Source: an uncultured Pelagibacteraceae bacterium (GTDB taxonomy: Bacteria; Pseudomonadota; Alphaproteobacteria; Pelagibacterales; Pelagibacteraceae). Taken from it: DNA of 64,000 bases. Position numbers and translations under genes: made by a program. Positions 34,149 through 43,871 of this stretch are shown piece by piece. Each line of letters opens with the position of its first letter. Within the stretch, counting starts at the first letter, position 1. Location: assembly GCA_902520335.1 (NCBI GenBank), contig CABYNS010000001.1, positions 1-64,000 of the forward strand, given 5' to 3'. The notes beneath the pieces are model-generated. The model was not told where the DNA came from. It saw only the letters and a list, made by a program, of their open reading frames with translations, and did not search any database.

Positions 34149-36236
34149 ATGCCAAAAAAAAAGAAATCAAAAAAGAAAAAAGCTAAAAAGATAAAGAAAA
34201 AAAAATCTTCTAAAAAGAGAAGAAAAATAAAAAGAGTTTCAAAAACTAAAAGAGCTTCTGTCATAAGATCTAAAAAGAAAAATATTGATAAAATATCATC
34301 TAATGAGCAAATTATTAAAACTAAACCTGAATGGGTGAAAAGAAGTTTAGCGAATAAAGCTCAGTATCAAAAAAAATATTCTGATTCTATTAAAAATAAT
34401 AATTCATTTTGGAAAAAGGAAGGAAAGAGAATTACTTGGATAAAACCTTACAAAAAAATTAAAGATGTTAAATATAGTAAAGACGAAGTTAGAATTAAAT
34501 GGTTTGAAGATGGCACTTTAAATGCATCTGCTAATTGCATTGATCGTCATTTAAAAGATAAAAAAGACAAAACAGCAATTATTTGGGTAGGAGATGATCC
34601 TAAAGACACTCAAAAAATTTCTTATAAACAATTACATCAAAAGGTTTCAAAGGCTGCAAATGGTCTTAAAAAACTTGGAATACAAAAAGGTGATCGTGTT
34701 ACTATTTATCTGACGATGATACCTGAATTAGCGATCTTGATGTTAGCTTGTGCAAGGATAGGTGCCGTACACTCAATAATTTTTGGTGGTTTCTCTGCAG
34801 AATCAATTTCAGGAAGAGTTAATGATTGTAAATCCGAATACATAATTACAGCTGATGAAGGAGTAAGAGGGGGTAAAACTATTCCTTTAAAAGCAACGAC
34901 AGATGAGGCTTTATCTAATTGTCCGGATGTTAAAAAATGTATCGTAGTAAAGAGAACTGGTAATTATGTATATTGGGATCAAAGTCGGGATGTTTGGTAT
35001 CACGACTTGATTAAAGATGTTCCAAGTCAATGTGAACCAGAAGAAATGAGTGCGGAAGATCCTTTGTTTATTCTTTATACATCTGGATCAACAGGAAAAC
35101 CGAAAGGGGTTTTGCATACAACTGGGGGATATATGGTTTATGCTTCCATGACTCATCAATATATTTTTAATTATAAACCAAATGATATTTATTGGTGCAC
35201 AGCAGATATTGGGTGGGTCACAGGTCATAGTTATATAATTTATGGGCCGTTAGCAAATGGTGCTACTACTATTATGTTTGAAGGTGTTCCAAATTATCCA
35301 GATAGCTCGAGATGGTGGCAGATAGTAGATAAATACAAAGTAAATACTTTTTATACGGCACCAACAGCCATAAGAGCCTTAATGAGGGAAGGTGATGGCC
35401 CAGTTAATAAAACTTCAAGAAAATCTTTAAAACTACTAGGAACTGTTGGAGAACCCATAAATCCAGAGGCATGGATGTGGTATTATAAAACTGTCGGAAA
35501 TTCAAAATGTCCAATAGTCGATACATGGTGGCAGACTGAGACAGGAGGAATTTTAATAGCACCACAAACTGGAGCTATTCCACTTAAACCTGGATCAGCA
35601 ACAAAACCTTTTTACGGAATTAAACCAGTGCTAGTGAATAAAGACGGTAAAGAAATAAAAGGTGAGGGTGAAGGTAGACTTTGTATAGCTCAGTCTTGGC
35701 CGGGCCAAATGAGAACTGTTTATGGTGACCATCAAAGATTTATAGACACTTATTTTTCTCAATTTGATGGAAAATATTTTACTGGAGATGGATGTAAAAG
35801 GGATAAAGATGGATATTACTGGATAACTGGTAGAGTTGATGATGTAATTATCGTTTCGGGGCATAATCTAGGTACTGCTGAAATTGAAAGTGCGTTTGTC
35901 GCGCATCCAAAAGTGGCTGAAGCTGCTGTAGTTGGATATCCACATGATATTAAAGGAAACGGATTGTACTGTTATGTTACTTTAAATGCTGGTGAAAATG
36001 AAACAGGAGATTTAGATAGAGAATTAAAACTTTGGGTAAGAAAACAAATAGGACCTTTAGCAACACCAGATCTAATTCATTTTACCCCTGGGCTTCCAAA
36101 AACTAGATCGGGAAAAATTATGAGAAGAATTTTGCGAAAGATTGCAGCAAACGAACATGGACAACTAGGTGATACAACTACTCTTGCTGATCCCAGTGTA
36201 GTCGATAGCTTAGTGGAAAATAGAAAAAATATTTAA
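34149..36236 (+). CDS. acs: acetyl-CoA synthetase with lysine-rich N-terminal extension
   Basis: A 695-residue AMP-forming acetyl-CoA synthetase. Motifs in order: [12 protein letters not shown] (phosphate loop, around 310), [11 protein letters not shown] (A5), [21 protein letters not shown] (hinge) and the regulatory Lys656 in [10 protein letters not shown]. Unusual is the first 50 or so residues, which are nearly all Lys, Arg and Ser and precede the normal start of the family (around the [10 protein letters not shown] region). The first ATG is the only one before the domain that follows the EVE stop. It activates acetate, fitting the symporter gene pair just downstream. Confidence 0.94.
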   Translation: MPKKKKSKKKKAKKIKKKKSSKKRRKIKRVSKTKRASVIRSKKKNIDKISSNEQIIKTKPEWVKRSLANKAQYQKKYSDSIKNNNSFWKKEGKRITWIKPYKKIKDVKYSKDEVRIKWFEDGTLNASANCIDRHLKDKKDKTAIIWVGDDPKDTQKISYKQLHQKVSKAANGLKKLGIQKGDRVTIYLTMIPELAILMLACARIGAVHSIIFGGFSAESISGRVNDCKSEYIITADEGVRGGKTIPLKATTDEALSNCPDVKKCIVVKRTGNYVYWDQSRDVWYHDLIKDVPSQCEPEEMSAEDPLFILYTSGSTGKPKGVLHTTGGYMVYASMTHQYIFNYKPNDIYWCTADIGWVTGHSYIIYGPLANGATTIMFEGVPNYPDSSRWWQIVDKYKVNTFYTAPTAIRALMREGDGPVNKTSRKSLKLLGTVGEPINPEAWMWYYKTVGNSKCPIVDTWWQTETGGILIAPQTGAIPLKPGSATKPFYGIKPVLVNKDGKEIKGEGEGRLCIAQSWPGQMRTVYGDHQRFIDTYFSQFDGKYFTGDGCKRDKDGYYWITGRVDDVIIVSGHNLGTAEIESAFVAHPKVAEAAVVGYPHDIKGNGLYCYVTLNAGENETGDLDRELKLWVRKQIGPLATPDLIHFTPGLPKTRSGKIMRRILRKIAANEHGQLGDTTTLADPSVVDSLVENRKNI

Positions 36237-36856
36237 AACTTTATTCTTTCGTTAAACTCTTTTTTTACAACATCCCATTTTAAAATCACTGAGTTTAAAA
36301 CTATTTTACGATCTAAAGTTTTTAAATCTTCTGCGATAGGTGCCCACTTATATAATGATAAAGCGCTAGGATTAAAAGGTAAATCATTGTGATGATCATC
36401 CCAATTAATATTTTTTATTCTTTCATCAAAACTTTTTTTTGCATTTTCTATAATATCAATTGGCATCTTATTTGAAGTTTCATCATCTAAAATTTTTAAA
36501 AAAATTTCTTTTGCTTTCTCTATGTCTTGGTAATTAAAATTTGCTTTTAAATATGAAAATATAAAGAAAGTAAGATCTTGAAGAGCAACTGCATAAATAT
36601 TCCACTTTGCCAGATTTACTGAGTCCATAAAAGTATCATTCTCAAAGTGAAGAACATACCTGGTCCCCATCCTCGTTTTAAGGTAGCCGTATAAAGTAAC
36701 CTGACTTACCCAGGCAGATTTTGTTTGAATAAAAGTTTCAAGTTCATCCAAATTGCTAATTTTCCCCTTAGGAACAAAGGCTTTAAACATGGCGAAGAGA
36801 TAAGTCTTAAAATCATGCCAAGTTAGGTCTCTCCACGTTAATTTGTATTTTCCCAT
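36233..36856 (-). CDS. conserved protein of unknown function
   Basis: A 207-residue soluble protein beginning [16 protein letters not shown] at ATG 36854-36856, which has an AGGG six bases upstream; a GTG at 36877 would add seven residues and overlap a likely promoter. The conserved-looking block [28 protein letters not shown] and the later [25 protein letters not shown] suggest a real alphaproteobacterial family, but I cannot name it. It is convergent with acs (4 bp overlap) and divergent from the DUF4212 symporter gene. Confidence 0.7.
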   Translation of the reverse strand: MGKYKLTWRDLTWHDFKTYLFAMFKAFVPKGKISNLDELETFIQTKSAWVSQVTLYGYLKTRMGTRYVLHFENDTFMDSVNLAKWNIYAVALQDLTFFIFSYLKANFNYQDIEKAKEIFLKILDDETSNKMPIDIIENAKKSFDERIKNINWDDHHNDLPFNPSALSLYKWAPIAEDLKTLDRKIVLNSVILKWDVVKKEFNERIKF

Positions 36857-36870
36857 AAAAAGCCCTATTT

Positions 36871-36899
36871 TTGACACTTATAACTAGAAAAGGCTAGTA
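36871..36899 (+). promoter_or_regulatory. candidate promoter for the DUF4212-symporter operon
   Basis: TTGACA (36871-36876) is a perfect -35 hexamer. After 17 bp comes CTAGTA (36894-36899), a weak -10. It lies 83 bp before the DUF4212 start, in the divergent gap shared with the unknown gene at 36233-36856. One copy of a repeated TTATAACTA element lies between the hexamers, which is a plausible operator position. Confidence 0.4.
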
Positions 36900-36969
36900 A
36901 ATTTACCAATTTTAATACTTTAAATCTTTTTCATAATGGTTATGGTTTTCGCCAGTTATAACTAAAAAG
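36878..36969. repeat. direct repeat TTATAACTA(G)AAAAG in the symporter promoter region
   Basis: TTATAACTAGAAAAG at 36878-36892 recurs as TTATAACTAAAAAG at 36956-36969, differing by one base. The core TTATAA is itself palindromic. The first copy lies inside the candidate promoter spacer, the second just before the ribosome-binding site (AGAGAGAGG) of the DUF4212 gene. Two similar elements flanking a transcript start suggest a regulator-binding pair; in such AT-rich DNA chance recurrence is possible. Confidence 0.4.
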
Positions 36970-36981
36970 AGAGAGGTATAA

Positions 36982-37242
36982 ATGTCAAAACAAGAACAAC
37001 ACTGGGAAAAATCCAAGGGTTTGCTAATGATGACGTTAGCAATTTGGTTTGTTTTCTCAATTGGCATCTTCCTATTCGGGGCTGAAATGAATGAAGTTAC
37101 GGGACCATTTGGTTATCCGTTAACTTATTGGTTCACTTGTCAAGGTTCTCTTGGAATTTTCGTAATACTAATTTTCTGGTTTGCGAATAGACAAGAAAAA
37201 ATTGATGAAGAGTTCGGCTTTAGTGAAAGAGGAGATGACTAA
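36982..37242 (+). CDS. DUF4212 sodium:substrate symporter small subunit
   Basis: An 86-residue protein with two membrane helices (about 14-34 and 48-69) and the DUF4212 features HWEKSKGLLMMTLAIWFVFS, FGYPLTYWFTCQGS and FANRQEKIDEEFG. The family accompanies VC_2705-type sodium:solute symporters as a small partner. Its stop and the symporter ATG overlap (TAATG). The strong Shine-Dalgarno (GAGAGG) is unusual for this genome and indicates high expression. Confidence 0.92.
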   Translation: MSKQEQHWEKSKGLLMMTLAIWFVFSIGIFLFGAEMNEVTGPFGYPLTYWFTCQGSLGIFVILIFWFANRQEKIDEEFGFSERGDD

Positions 37243-39053
37243 TGATTAAAGGTAATTTTATAGACAATTTACCTAAGGTTTATGGAATCTATACAGGTGG
37301 TTTTTTAGCTTTCATAATCATTATGTCAATTGGAGAGCAGATGGGTATGACAGCGAAAGTAATTGGTATTTGTTTCGTTGCCTTCACAGTAGCCATCTAT
37401 GCTATAATTGGTTATCTATCACGTACAGCTCAAGCTGATGCTTATTACGTTGCTGGAAGACAAGTACCAACCGTGTTTAACGGAATGGCAACTGCAGCAG
37501 ACTGGATGTCTGGTGCATCATTCGTTGCAATGGCAGGTGGTATTTATTTTAAAGGTTACGGTTATATGGCACTGCTTGTAGGTTGGACTGGTGGATATGT
37601 ATTGGTCGCATCACTATTAGCACCTTACTTGAGAAAATTTGGCTGTTACACAGTTCCAGATTTTATAGGTACAAGATACGGTGGTAATTTAACAAGGTTT
37701 CTTGCAGTAGTGGTTTTAACTGTTGCTTCATTTACCTATGTGACTGCTCAAATTAACGCCACAGGTACAATTGCATCTGTTGCACTTGATATTCCATTTC
37801 AATACGCAGTATACGTTGGACTAATAAGTATCTTACTTTGTTCAATGCTTGGTGGTATGAGAGGAGTAACTTGGACACAGGTAGCACAATATATCGTACT
37901 TATCATAGCTTACTTATTACCAGTATTCTGGATCAGTAACAAAATGGGTGCGGGTTTCTTCCCTCACTTCATGTTAGCTGATGAAGTTTCTAGAATAGCT
38001 GAATTAGAGGCTCAGTTTGGTTTTGTTAAAAACTCTGCTGAAAATCTAAAAGAAGTGCCAAAAGGTTTGGCTGGAATAACTAAAGCACACTCAGCGGTGA
38101 ACGCAACACCTTGGGCATTTATTTCATTAGCGTTAGCGATGATGATGGGAACAGCTTCATTGCCTCACGTTATGATGAGATATTTTACTACTCCAAGTGT
38201 AAAAGCAGCTAGAAAATCAGTAGGTTGGTCGTTATTCTTTATCTTCCTACTTTATTCTTCTGCTCCAATGTTAGCGACGCTATCTAAGTTGTCATTGATT
38301 GATCCATCACTACCAACAGGTATTATTGGTAAATCAATAGCTGAAGTTCAATCGATAGATTGGTATCAAAACTGGAACCAAGCAAACTTAATGTTTGTAA
38401 GCGACTTTAACGGAAATGGAACTCTTGAATTAAACGAGTTTTTCATGGGTGGTAAAGCCGTTGTGTTAGCAACTCCAGAAATAGCTGGATTACCATATGT
38501 AATCTCAGGTCTGGTTGCTGCTGGAGGTATGGCTGCTGCCATGTCAACAGCTGATGGTTTGATCTTAGCAATTGCAAACGCAATCTCACACGATGTTTAC
38601 TATAAAATCATCGATCCAAAAGCTGAGACTGCGAAGAGACTAGTTGTTGCAAGGGTATTACTTGTAGTAATTGGTTTTGCTGGAGCAACTATTGCGGCAA
38701 TGGAGATCCAAGGTATCTTAGGTTCAGTAATCTGGGCTTTTGACTTTGCGATGTCTGGATTGTTCTTCCCACTTGTACTTGGTGTATGGTGGAAGAGAGC
38801 TAACAGAGAAGGTGCTATAGCTGGTATGGCTTTAGGATTAATTTCTGGTGCTGGTTACCTAATTTGGGTAAGAACAGGTGGAAGTGGATTCTTAGGAATT
38901 ACTCAGTTAACGTTTGGTATCTTTGGTTCAGCTGTCAGCTTAGTAGCTATGGTAGTGGTCAGTTTAATGACTTCTGCACCTAATGCTGCAACGCAAAAAA
39001 TGGTTGATGAGGTTCGAGTACCGGCTGGTAGATCGATCCTTGGCAAACAATAA
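37242..39053 (+). CDS. sodium:solute symporter (SSS family, VC_2705/ActP-like) with EF-hand-like loop
   Basis: A 603-residue symporter with about 13-14 membrane helices. SSS features include YYVAGRQVPTVFNGMATAADWMSGASF (69-95) and GGMAAAMSTADGLILAIANAISHD. It probably takes up acetate or a related monocarboxylate, consistent with acs nearby. A soluble loop between helices holds DFNGNGTLELNE (388-399), which satisfies the 12-position EF-hand calcium pattern (D-x-N-x-N-G-x-L-x-x-x-E). Codon use is smoother and less A/T-extreme than its neighbours, as in highly expressed genes. Confidence 0.9.
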   Translation: MIKGNFIDNLPKVYGIYTGGFLAFIIIMSIGEQMGMTAKVIGICFVAFTVAIYAIIGYLSRTAQADAYYVAGRQVPTVFNGMATAADWMSGASFVAMAGGIYFKGYGYMALLVGWTGGYVLVASLLAPYLRKFGCYTVPDFIGTRYGGNLTRFLAVVVLTVASFTYVTAQINATGTIASVALDIPFQYAVYVGLISILLCSMLGGMRGVTWTQVAQYIVLIIAYLLPVFWISNKMGAGFFPHFMLADEVSRIAELEAQFGFVKNSAENLKEVPKGLAGITKAHSAVNATPWAFISLALAMMMGTASLPHVMMRYFTTPSVKAARKSVGWSLFFIFLLYSSAPMLATLSKLSLIDPSLPTGIIGKSIAEVQSIDWYQNWNQANLMFVSDFNGNGTLELNEFFMGGKAVVLATPEIAGLPYVISGLVAAGGMAAAMSTADGLILAIANAISHDVYYKIIDPKAETAKRLVVARVLLVVIGFAGATIAAMEIQGILGSVIWAFDFAMSGLFFPLVLGVWWKRANREGAIAGMALGLISGAGYLIWVRTGGSGFLGITQLTFGIFGSAVSLVAMVVVSLMTSAPNAATQKMVDEVRVPAGRSILGKQ

Positions 39054-39063
39054 AAAATCTTTT

Positions 39064-39090
39064 AAAGGGGCGATTAATTTCGCCCCTTTT
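39064..39090 (+). terminator. intrinsic terminator of the symporter operon
   Basis: AAAGGGGCG (39064-39072) pairs with CGCCCCTTT (39081-39089) around an 8-base loop, ending in TTTT. It follows the symporter stop by about 10 bp. Together with the hairpin after dctP it is one of only two clear G/C-rich intrinsic terminators I saw, and both follow genes of transporters likely to be highly expressed. Confidence 0.88.
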
Positions 39091-39122
39091 AATTTCCATC
39101 TTTTTCAAATATAAATTTCTTA

Positions 39123-39467
39123 ATGTCGGCTAACTTTCATCCCTTAGTATATATAATTGACTATATTCTTGGGGTAATCATGTGGACTTTGATTGGGAGA
39201 GTGGCAATGAATATTTTTCAAAGAGAAGATTCTCAGTTTTTTTTTATGAGAGTATTTGTTAAATTTACAAATCCTCTAATTAATCTTTTTAAACCTATAA
39301 CTCCAAAATTTATAATACAACCAATTGTGCCTCTTTATGTGGCATGGTTTTTCTTTATGATTAGGTTTTACTTTATGCCTTGGGTTCTAGGATACTCTGT
39401 GATGGGTATGTTATCATTTCCATTAGAAAGTGAGATTTCAAGACAAATTTATCAATTTTTTAATTAA
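39123..39467 (+). CDS. small membrane protein, YggT-like in places
   Basis: A 114-residue protein with two to three hydrophobic segments and a conserved-looking middle, RVFVKFTNPLINLFKPITPKFI, which recalls the RLTDPILNKIRR region of YggT proteins. It begins with IIDYILGVIMWTLIGRVAMNIF. The similarity to YggT is by eye and the protein could form its own family. It stands after the symporter terminator and 40 bp before rpe. Confidence 0.6.
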   Translation: MSANFHPLVYIIDYILGVIMWTLIGRVAMNIFQREDSQFFFMRVFVKFTNPLINLFKPITPKFIIQPIVPLYVAWFFFMIRFYFMPWVLGYSVMGMLSFPLESEISRQIYQFFN

Positions 39468-39507
39468 TTTAGATTTTAAAATTTGGTACTAGTTGATTTA
39501 ATAACTT

Positions 39508-40167
39508 ATGAAAAAAATACAAATTTCCCCTTCGATATTATCTGCTGACTTTAGTCAGTTAGGGAATGAGATTAAAAGACTCGAGGATGCAGGGGCAGAT
39601 ATGATACATGTCGATGTAATGGATGGTCACTTCGTTCCTAATTTAACTATTGGGCCTCCGGTTATTAAGACTCTCAGAAAGCATTCAGAATTAATCTTTG
39701 ATGTGCATTTGATGATTTCGCCTGTCCATAAATATATAAAAGATTTTGCAGATGCAGGAGCTGATATAATTACTATCCACCCTGAGGCAACTGATAATTT
39801 AGCTGACTCAATAAAGCATATTAAAAGTTTTAAAAAAAAAGTTGGTATTTCACTTAATCCAAATACTGAGGTCAAAATAATTGAAAATGAATTAGAAAAT
39901 GTAGATTTAGTTTTAGTCATGAGTGTACATCCAGGTTTTGGAGGGCAGAAATTTATTCCTGATGTTATTAAAAAAATTGAATTATTAAAAAAACTTAAAG
40001 ATGATAGAAATTATAAATACGATATTGAAGTGGATGGTGGGATAAATTTTTCAAATTCAAAGAATGTAATAAATGCAGGTGCAAATATTCTTGTGTCAGG
40101 AACTACAATATTTAAAGAAAACAACGGAAACATTAAAAAAAATATAGAAACACTTAAAGAAGTGTAG
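39508..40167 (+). CDS. rpe: ribulose-phosphate 3-epimerase
   Basis: A 219-residue TIM-barrel metalloenzyme of the pentose phosphate pathway. SPSILSADFSQLG, the metal-binding MIHVDVMDGHFVPNLTIGPPV, VHLMI, VLVMSVHPGFGGQKF and the EVDGGIN Asp are all present. It starts the rpe-heparinase-purH arrangement that is common in alphaproteobacteria. Start ATG 39508. Confidence 0.96.
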   Translation: MKKIQISPSILSADFSQLGNEIKRLEDAGADMIHVDVMDGHFVPNLTIGPPVIKTLRKHSELIFDVHLMISPVHKYIKDFADAGADIITIHPEATDNLADSIKHIKSFKKKVGISLNPNTEVKIIENELENVDLVLVMSVHPGFGGQKFIPDVIKKIELLKKLKDDRNYKYDIEVDGGINFSNSKNVINAGANILVSGTTIFKENNGNIKKNIETLKEV

Positions 40168-40168
40168 A

Positions 40169-41794
40169 ATGCTATTAGATGGATTTTTTAAAACCTTAAG
40201 TGAGTTTACATACATAGTAAAAAAAAAATTCAGAAATATTTACCAAAATTCGAGTTTCTACGAAAAGAAAATCTCTAAAACTTTTGATAATGAATTTATA
40301 TACAAACCAAGTCCTCACTTACTTTCATCAATAATCAAATACCAAAATAAGAAATATAAAATTGAGGATTTTGAACTAGAGACAGTTTGGAATAATCAAA
40401 TTAAATCTAGAGATTTTAAAAAATTAAATAATTTTTTTTGGTTGTTTAGTCTTGACCTTAAATCCTCAAAAAATTCTGTGAAAAAAGTTATAACTAATTG
40501 GATAAACAATAATAGTCGGTTTAAAAAAGAAAGTTGGGAATTTGATATGACTGCTAAACGTATTATTTCTTGTCTATCTAATCACCAGCTTACTTATGAC
40601 GATAATGATAAAGAATATAGATCAATATTTGATCACATTATTCAAAAACAAACAAATCATTTATTAAATGAGATGAAAAACTCTAAAGATTTAGAAAACA
40701 AAATAATTGGCTGCGCAGCAATAATTCTAACAGGACTATGTTACAAAATTAATAAAAACTATTTAGAGATTGGATTAAGTTTTCTAAAGAAAATTACTGT
40801 CTCCTCAATAGATAATCAAGGTTTTACAAGATCAAGAAGCATAAAACAGTTAATTTTTTTTTTAAAATATTTTGTTCTTATAAGAGAATGGTTTAAAGAA
40901 GCTCAAGTTGAAGTTCCAGATCATATAGAAGAAAATATTTATTACTTTGGACAAGGTTATGCTTTTATAAGACAAAATATAACTACAGATCTTTTGTTTA
41001 ATGGGAATAATAATTCTAATACTTACGATTTAGATAATTATCTTAAAAGACTTGGTTATAAATTTAAAAATGAAAACAAAGATTATGGTGGATATATTAT
41101 CTTAAAAAACAAAAAAATTTGTCTAGCAATGGATGTGGGATCTTCACCGAATTCCAAATATACCCACGATTATCAGTCGGGTGCTCTTTCATTTGAAATA
41201 ATTTCAAATGGAAAAAAACTTATAACTAATTGTGGTTATTACAAAAAAAATAATCAAAACCTTAATGAGATATCAAAATCTTCAGCCGTACACAGTACAT
41301 TAATAATTGATGATAATTCGTCGTGCAAGTTTACAAAAAAGAGAGATAAGTTGATTTTAAAAACAGGTTTAAAAATTACTCAAAGAAATTCTGTGTTTGA
41401 GAAAAATTATTGGAAGATCAGTGCTGCTCATGATGGATATTTTAAAAAATTTAAATCAATTCATGAGAGAAATATTGAATTTTTTCCTGAGCAAATGAAA
41501 TTTGTTGGAAATGATAAGATTATTAGAAAAAAGAATAATCATAATTTCAAGTTTGATATACGATTTCATTTAGAACCAAATATTAAATTAATGAAAACTC
41601 AAGATAATAAATCTATTTTTATAGAATTGGAGGATGAGGGTTGGAAATTTACTTGTGATAATTATGAAATTAATATTGATAATGGATTATACTTCGGTAA
41701 TAAAAATTCATATATTGAGAACCAAAATATTTTTGTATCTGGAATATTAAATAATAATGAAGAGAACATTAAATGGGAAATTAGAAAGATATAA
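40169..41794 (+). CDS. heparinase II/III-like family protein
   Basis: A 541-residue protein. The N-terminal 300 residues are helical, resembling the toroid part of heparinase-like lyases. The C-terminal half contains the beta-sandwich segment CLAMDVGSSPNSKYTHDYQSGALSFEIISNGKKLITNCGYY, typical of the heparinase II/III-like domain, with a His (HDYQSGA) in the catalytic position. In many alphaproteobacteria such a gene lies directly before purH, as here; its substrate is unknown, perhaps an envelope polysaccharide. No signal peptide is obvious. Confidence 0.85.
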   Translation: MLLDGFFKTLSEFTYIVKKKFRNIYQNSSFYEKKISKTFDNEFIYKPSPHLLSSIIKYQNKKYKIEDFELETVWNNQIKSRDFKKLNNFFWLFSLDLKSSKNSVKKVITNWINNNSRFKKESWEFDMTAKRIISCLSNHQLTYDDNDKEYRSIFDHIIQKQTNHLLNEMKNSKDLENKIIGCAAIILTGLCYKINKNYLEIGLSFLKKITVSSIDNQGFTRSRSIKQLIFFLKYFVLIREWFKEAQVEVPDHIEENIYYFGQGYAFIRQNITTDLLFNGNNNSNTYDLDNYLKRLGYKFKNENKDYGGYIILKNKKICLAMDVGSSPNSKYTHDYQSGALSFEIISNGKKLITNCGYYKKNNQNLNEISKSSAVHSTLIIDDNSSCKFTKKRDKLILKTGLKITQRNSVFEKNYWKISAAHDGYFKKFKSIHERNIEFFPEQMKFVGNDKIIRKKNNHNFKFDIRFHLEPNIKLMKTQDNKSIFIELEDEGWKFTCDNYEINIDNGLYFGNKNSYIENQNIFVSGILNNNEENIKWEIRKI

Positions 41795-43329
41795 TGAAAA
41801 AAATTAGATCGGCTTTAATATCATTGTCTGATAAATCTAATCTTAAGCCTTTATTACAAGAATTGAGGAGAAATAATATCAAAATAATTAGTTCTGGTGG
41901 AACATTTAAAGCAATTAAGAAACTTAAATTTAAATGTTTAGATATTTCAGATTTTACAGGATTTAAGGAAATACTTAATGGAAGAGTCAAAACTTTACAC
42001 CCAAAAATACATGCTGGAATTTTAAATAAAAGAAGTAACAAATCACATTCTAATGATATTAAGAAAAATAATTTTGAGAATATTGATTTAGTAATAGTTA
42101 ATTTCTATCCATTTGAAAAAACAATTGAACAAACAAAAAACCATTCAAAAATAATAGAAAATATTGATGTTGGTGGACCAACTATGGTCAGAGCTGCTGC
42201 CAAAAATTATAATGATGTAACTGTAATAACTTCTATCGATCAGTATTCAGAACTTATAAATGAGTTAAAAAAAAACAAAGGTAGTACTTCTTTAGAATTT
42301 AGAGAAAAAATGTCTAGGTTAGCTTTTAGCGAGACCGCCTATTATGATGCAGTAATTTCAAATTATTTCAATAAATTTAACAATATCAATTTTCCTAAAA
42401 GAAAAATTCTTTACACTAATTTAATAGAAAATCTTAGGTATGGAGAAAATCCTCACCAATTAGGTGCTTTCTATTCTCAAAATAAAAAAAATAAATTAGA
42501 GCAAATACATGGAAAAACTTTAAGTTATAATAATTACAATGATATTTTGGCTGCAATTACTATTTCAAAATCATTACCAAAAAACATCGGTACAGTTATT
42601 GTTAAACATGGAAATCCTTGTGGTGTCTCAGCTTTAAAAAATAATTTAGATAGTTATCAATCAGCATTAGAATCTGATCCGATAAGCGCATTTGGTGGTA
42701 TCGTTTCGTGTAACTATAAGGTCAGTAAAAAACTCGCATTTATGCTAAATAAAATTTTTCTTGAAGTAATTGTGGCCAATGGTTTTGATAAAAAAGCTCT
42801 TAAAATATTAAAATCAAAAAAAAATCTTAGGCTGATAGATTCCTCAAAAATTTCATTCAGTGAAATGTGGAAATTCAACTCTTTAGATAATTTTACACTT
42901 ATGCAATCAGAAGATAAAAAGATTTTTTCAAAGAAGGATTTTAGAATTGTTTCGAAAAAAAAACCAAATAAATCTCAGCTTGATAATTTAATGTTTGCAT
43001 TTAATGTTTGTCGATATACAAAATCAAATGCAATCGTTCTTGCTAGTAATAAATCTACTATTGGCATTGGTTCAGGACAACCTAGTAGATTAGACAGTTG
43101 TGAGATTGCAATAAATAAAATGAAAAAGTTTTCAAAAATCAAAAATGAAATAGTAGCGGCATCAGATGCTTTTTTTCCGTTTGTTGACGGAATAGAGAAA
43201 TTAGTTCAGTCAGGAGCTAGTGCGATAGTTCAGCCCGCTGGATCAATAAGAGATAAAGAAATTATAAAATTTGCAAATGAGACAAATACTGTTTTGGTTT
43301 TTTCAAAAACCCGTCATTTTAGGCATTAG
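41794..43329 (+). CDS. purH: bifunctional AICAR formyltransferase/IMP cyclohydrolase
   Basis: A 511-residue enzyme catalysing the last two steps of IMP synthesis. The N-terminal cyclohydrolase domain starts RSALISLSDKSNL and has SSGGTFKAI and GRVKTLHPKIHAGIL; the transformylase domain shows LRYGENPHQ, KHGNPCGVS, DPISAFGGIV and DAFFPF. Length is normal. It overlaps the preceding gene by one base and the convergent phhB by 11 bp. Confidence 0.97.
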   Translation: MKKIRSALISLSDKSNLKPLLQELRRNNIKIISSGGTFKAIKKLKFKCLDISDFTGFKEILNGRVKTLHPKIHAGILNKRSNKSHSNDIKKNNFENIDLVIVNFYPFEKTIEQTKNHSKIIENIDVGGPTMVRAAAKNYNDVTVITSIDQYSELINELKKNKGSTSLEFREKMSRLAFSETAYYDAVISNYFNKFNNINFPKRKILYTNLIENLRYGENPHQLGAFYSQNKKNKLEQIHGKTLSYNNYNDILAAITISKSLPKNIGTVIVKHGNPCGVSALKNNLDSYQSALESDPISAFGGIVSCNYKVSKKLAFMLNKIFLEVIVANGFDKKALKILKSKKNLRLIDSSKISFSEMWKFNSLDNFTLMQSEDKKIFSKKDFRIVSKKKPNKSQLDNLMFAFNVCRYTKSNAIVLASNKSTIGIGSGQPSRLDSCEIAINKMKKFSKIKNEIVAASDAFFPFVDGIEKLVQSGASAIVQPAGSIRDKEIIKFANETNTVLVFSKTRHFRH

Positions 43330-43663
43330 TTATATTATCAATTTTAGCAGCTAATATAAAATCGTTTTCAGATAAACCCTCTATTGCATGAGTTGTAATA
43401 TTAATCTTGGCATAACCCCAACCAAAAATAATATCTGGATGATGCCCTTCTTCCTCAGAGACTTTTCCGACGTCATTGACAAATTTTTGACTTTCTAAAA
43501 AATTTTTAAATTCAAATTTTTTTTCTAAAAGATAAACTTTTTTATCGTTTTGAATAATATCCCAGCCATCAACTTTTTTTTGATATTTATGAATTTCAGA
43601 AATGTCAAAAGCTTTAATACCTCCCTCACAAGGAACACATTTTTTTTCTAATAAATTATTCAT
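43319..43663 (-). CDS. phhB: pterin-4a-carbinolamine dehydratase family protein
   Basis: A 114-residue protein with the PCD signature: EEEGHHPDIIFGWGYAKINITTHAIEGLSENDFILAAKID, containing the His-His-Pro and a later His of the active site. The N-terminal CVPCEGGI is the usual variant of this group. It regenerates dihydropterin, or acts as a DCoH-like protein; no phenylalanine hydroxylase gene is nearby. It lies just after tRNA-Gly on the same strand. Confidence 0.88.
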   Translation of the reverse strand: MNNLLEKKCVPCEGGIKAFDISEIHKYQKKVDGWDIIQNDKKVYLLEKKFEFKNFLESQKFVNDVGKVSEEEGHHPDIIFGWGYAKINITTHAIEGLSENDFILAAKIDNITNA

Positions 43664-43670
43664 AGTTTAA

Positions 43671-43745
43671 TGGAGCGGGCAAAGGGGGTCGAACCCTCGA
43701 CCTTCTCGTTGGCAACGAGACGCTCTACCACTGAGCTATACCCGC
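43671..43745 (-). tRNA. tRNA-Gly (anticodon GCC)
   Basis: The minus strand folds as a complete cloverleaf: acceptor GCGGGTA/TGCCCGC, D-arm GCTC...GAGC, anticodon stem TCTCG/CGAGA with loop TTGCCAA (anticodon GCC), T-arm with GGTTCGACC, and an encoded CCA (43671-43673). It is followed on the same strand by phhB within 10 bp. It is the only tRNA gene found in the window. Confidence 0.97.
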
Positions 43746-43871
43746 TTTTTCTATTAATGTCGAAAGTATAAGCTTTTTAAAAATTAAGCAATAGCGCTTT
43801 TTGTGAAATTTTAACTGAATGTACCAAGAGTATGCTAGAAAATTAACACAACGTTTTAAATACTGGCACAC
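43746..43871. other. 126 bp gap between tRNA-Gly and the sulfotransferase gene
   Basis: The gap is A/T-rich, without an open frame or a strong hairpin. It must contain the promoter of tRNA-Gly on the minus strand and the 3' end of the sulfotransferase transcript. No specific site could be supported. Confidence 0.4.

Noticed and set aside
39123-39467. Firm YggT assignment for the small membrane protein
   Set aside because: Only one segment resembles YggT, and the order of hydrophobic parts differs, so it was left as unknown.
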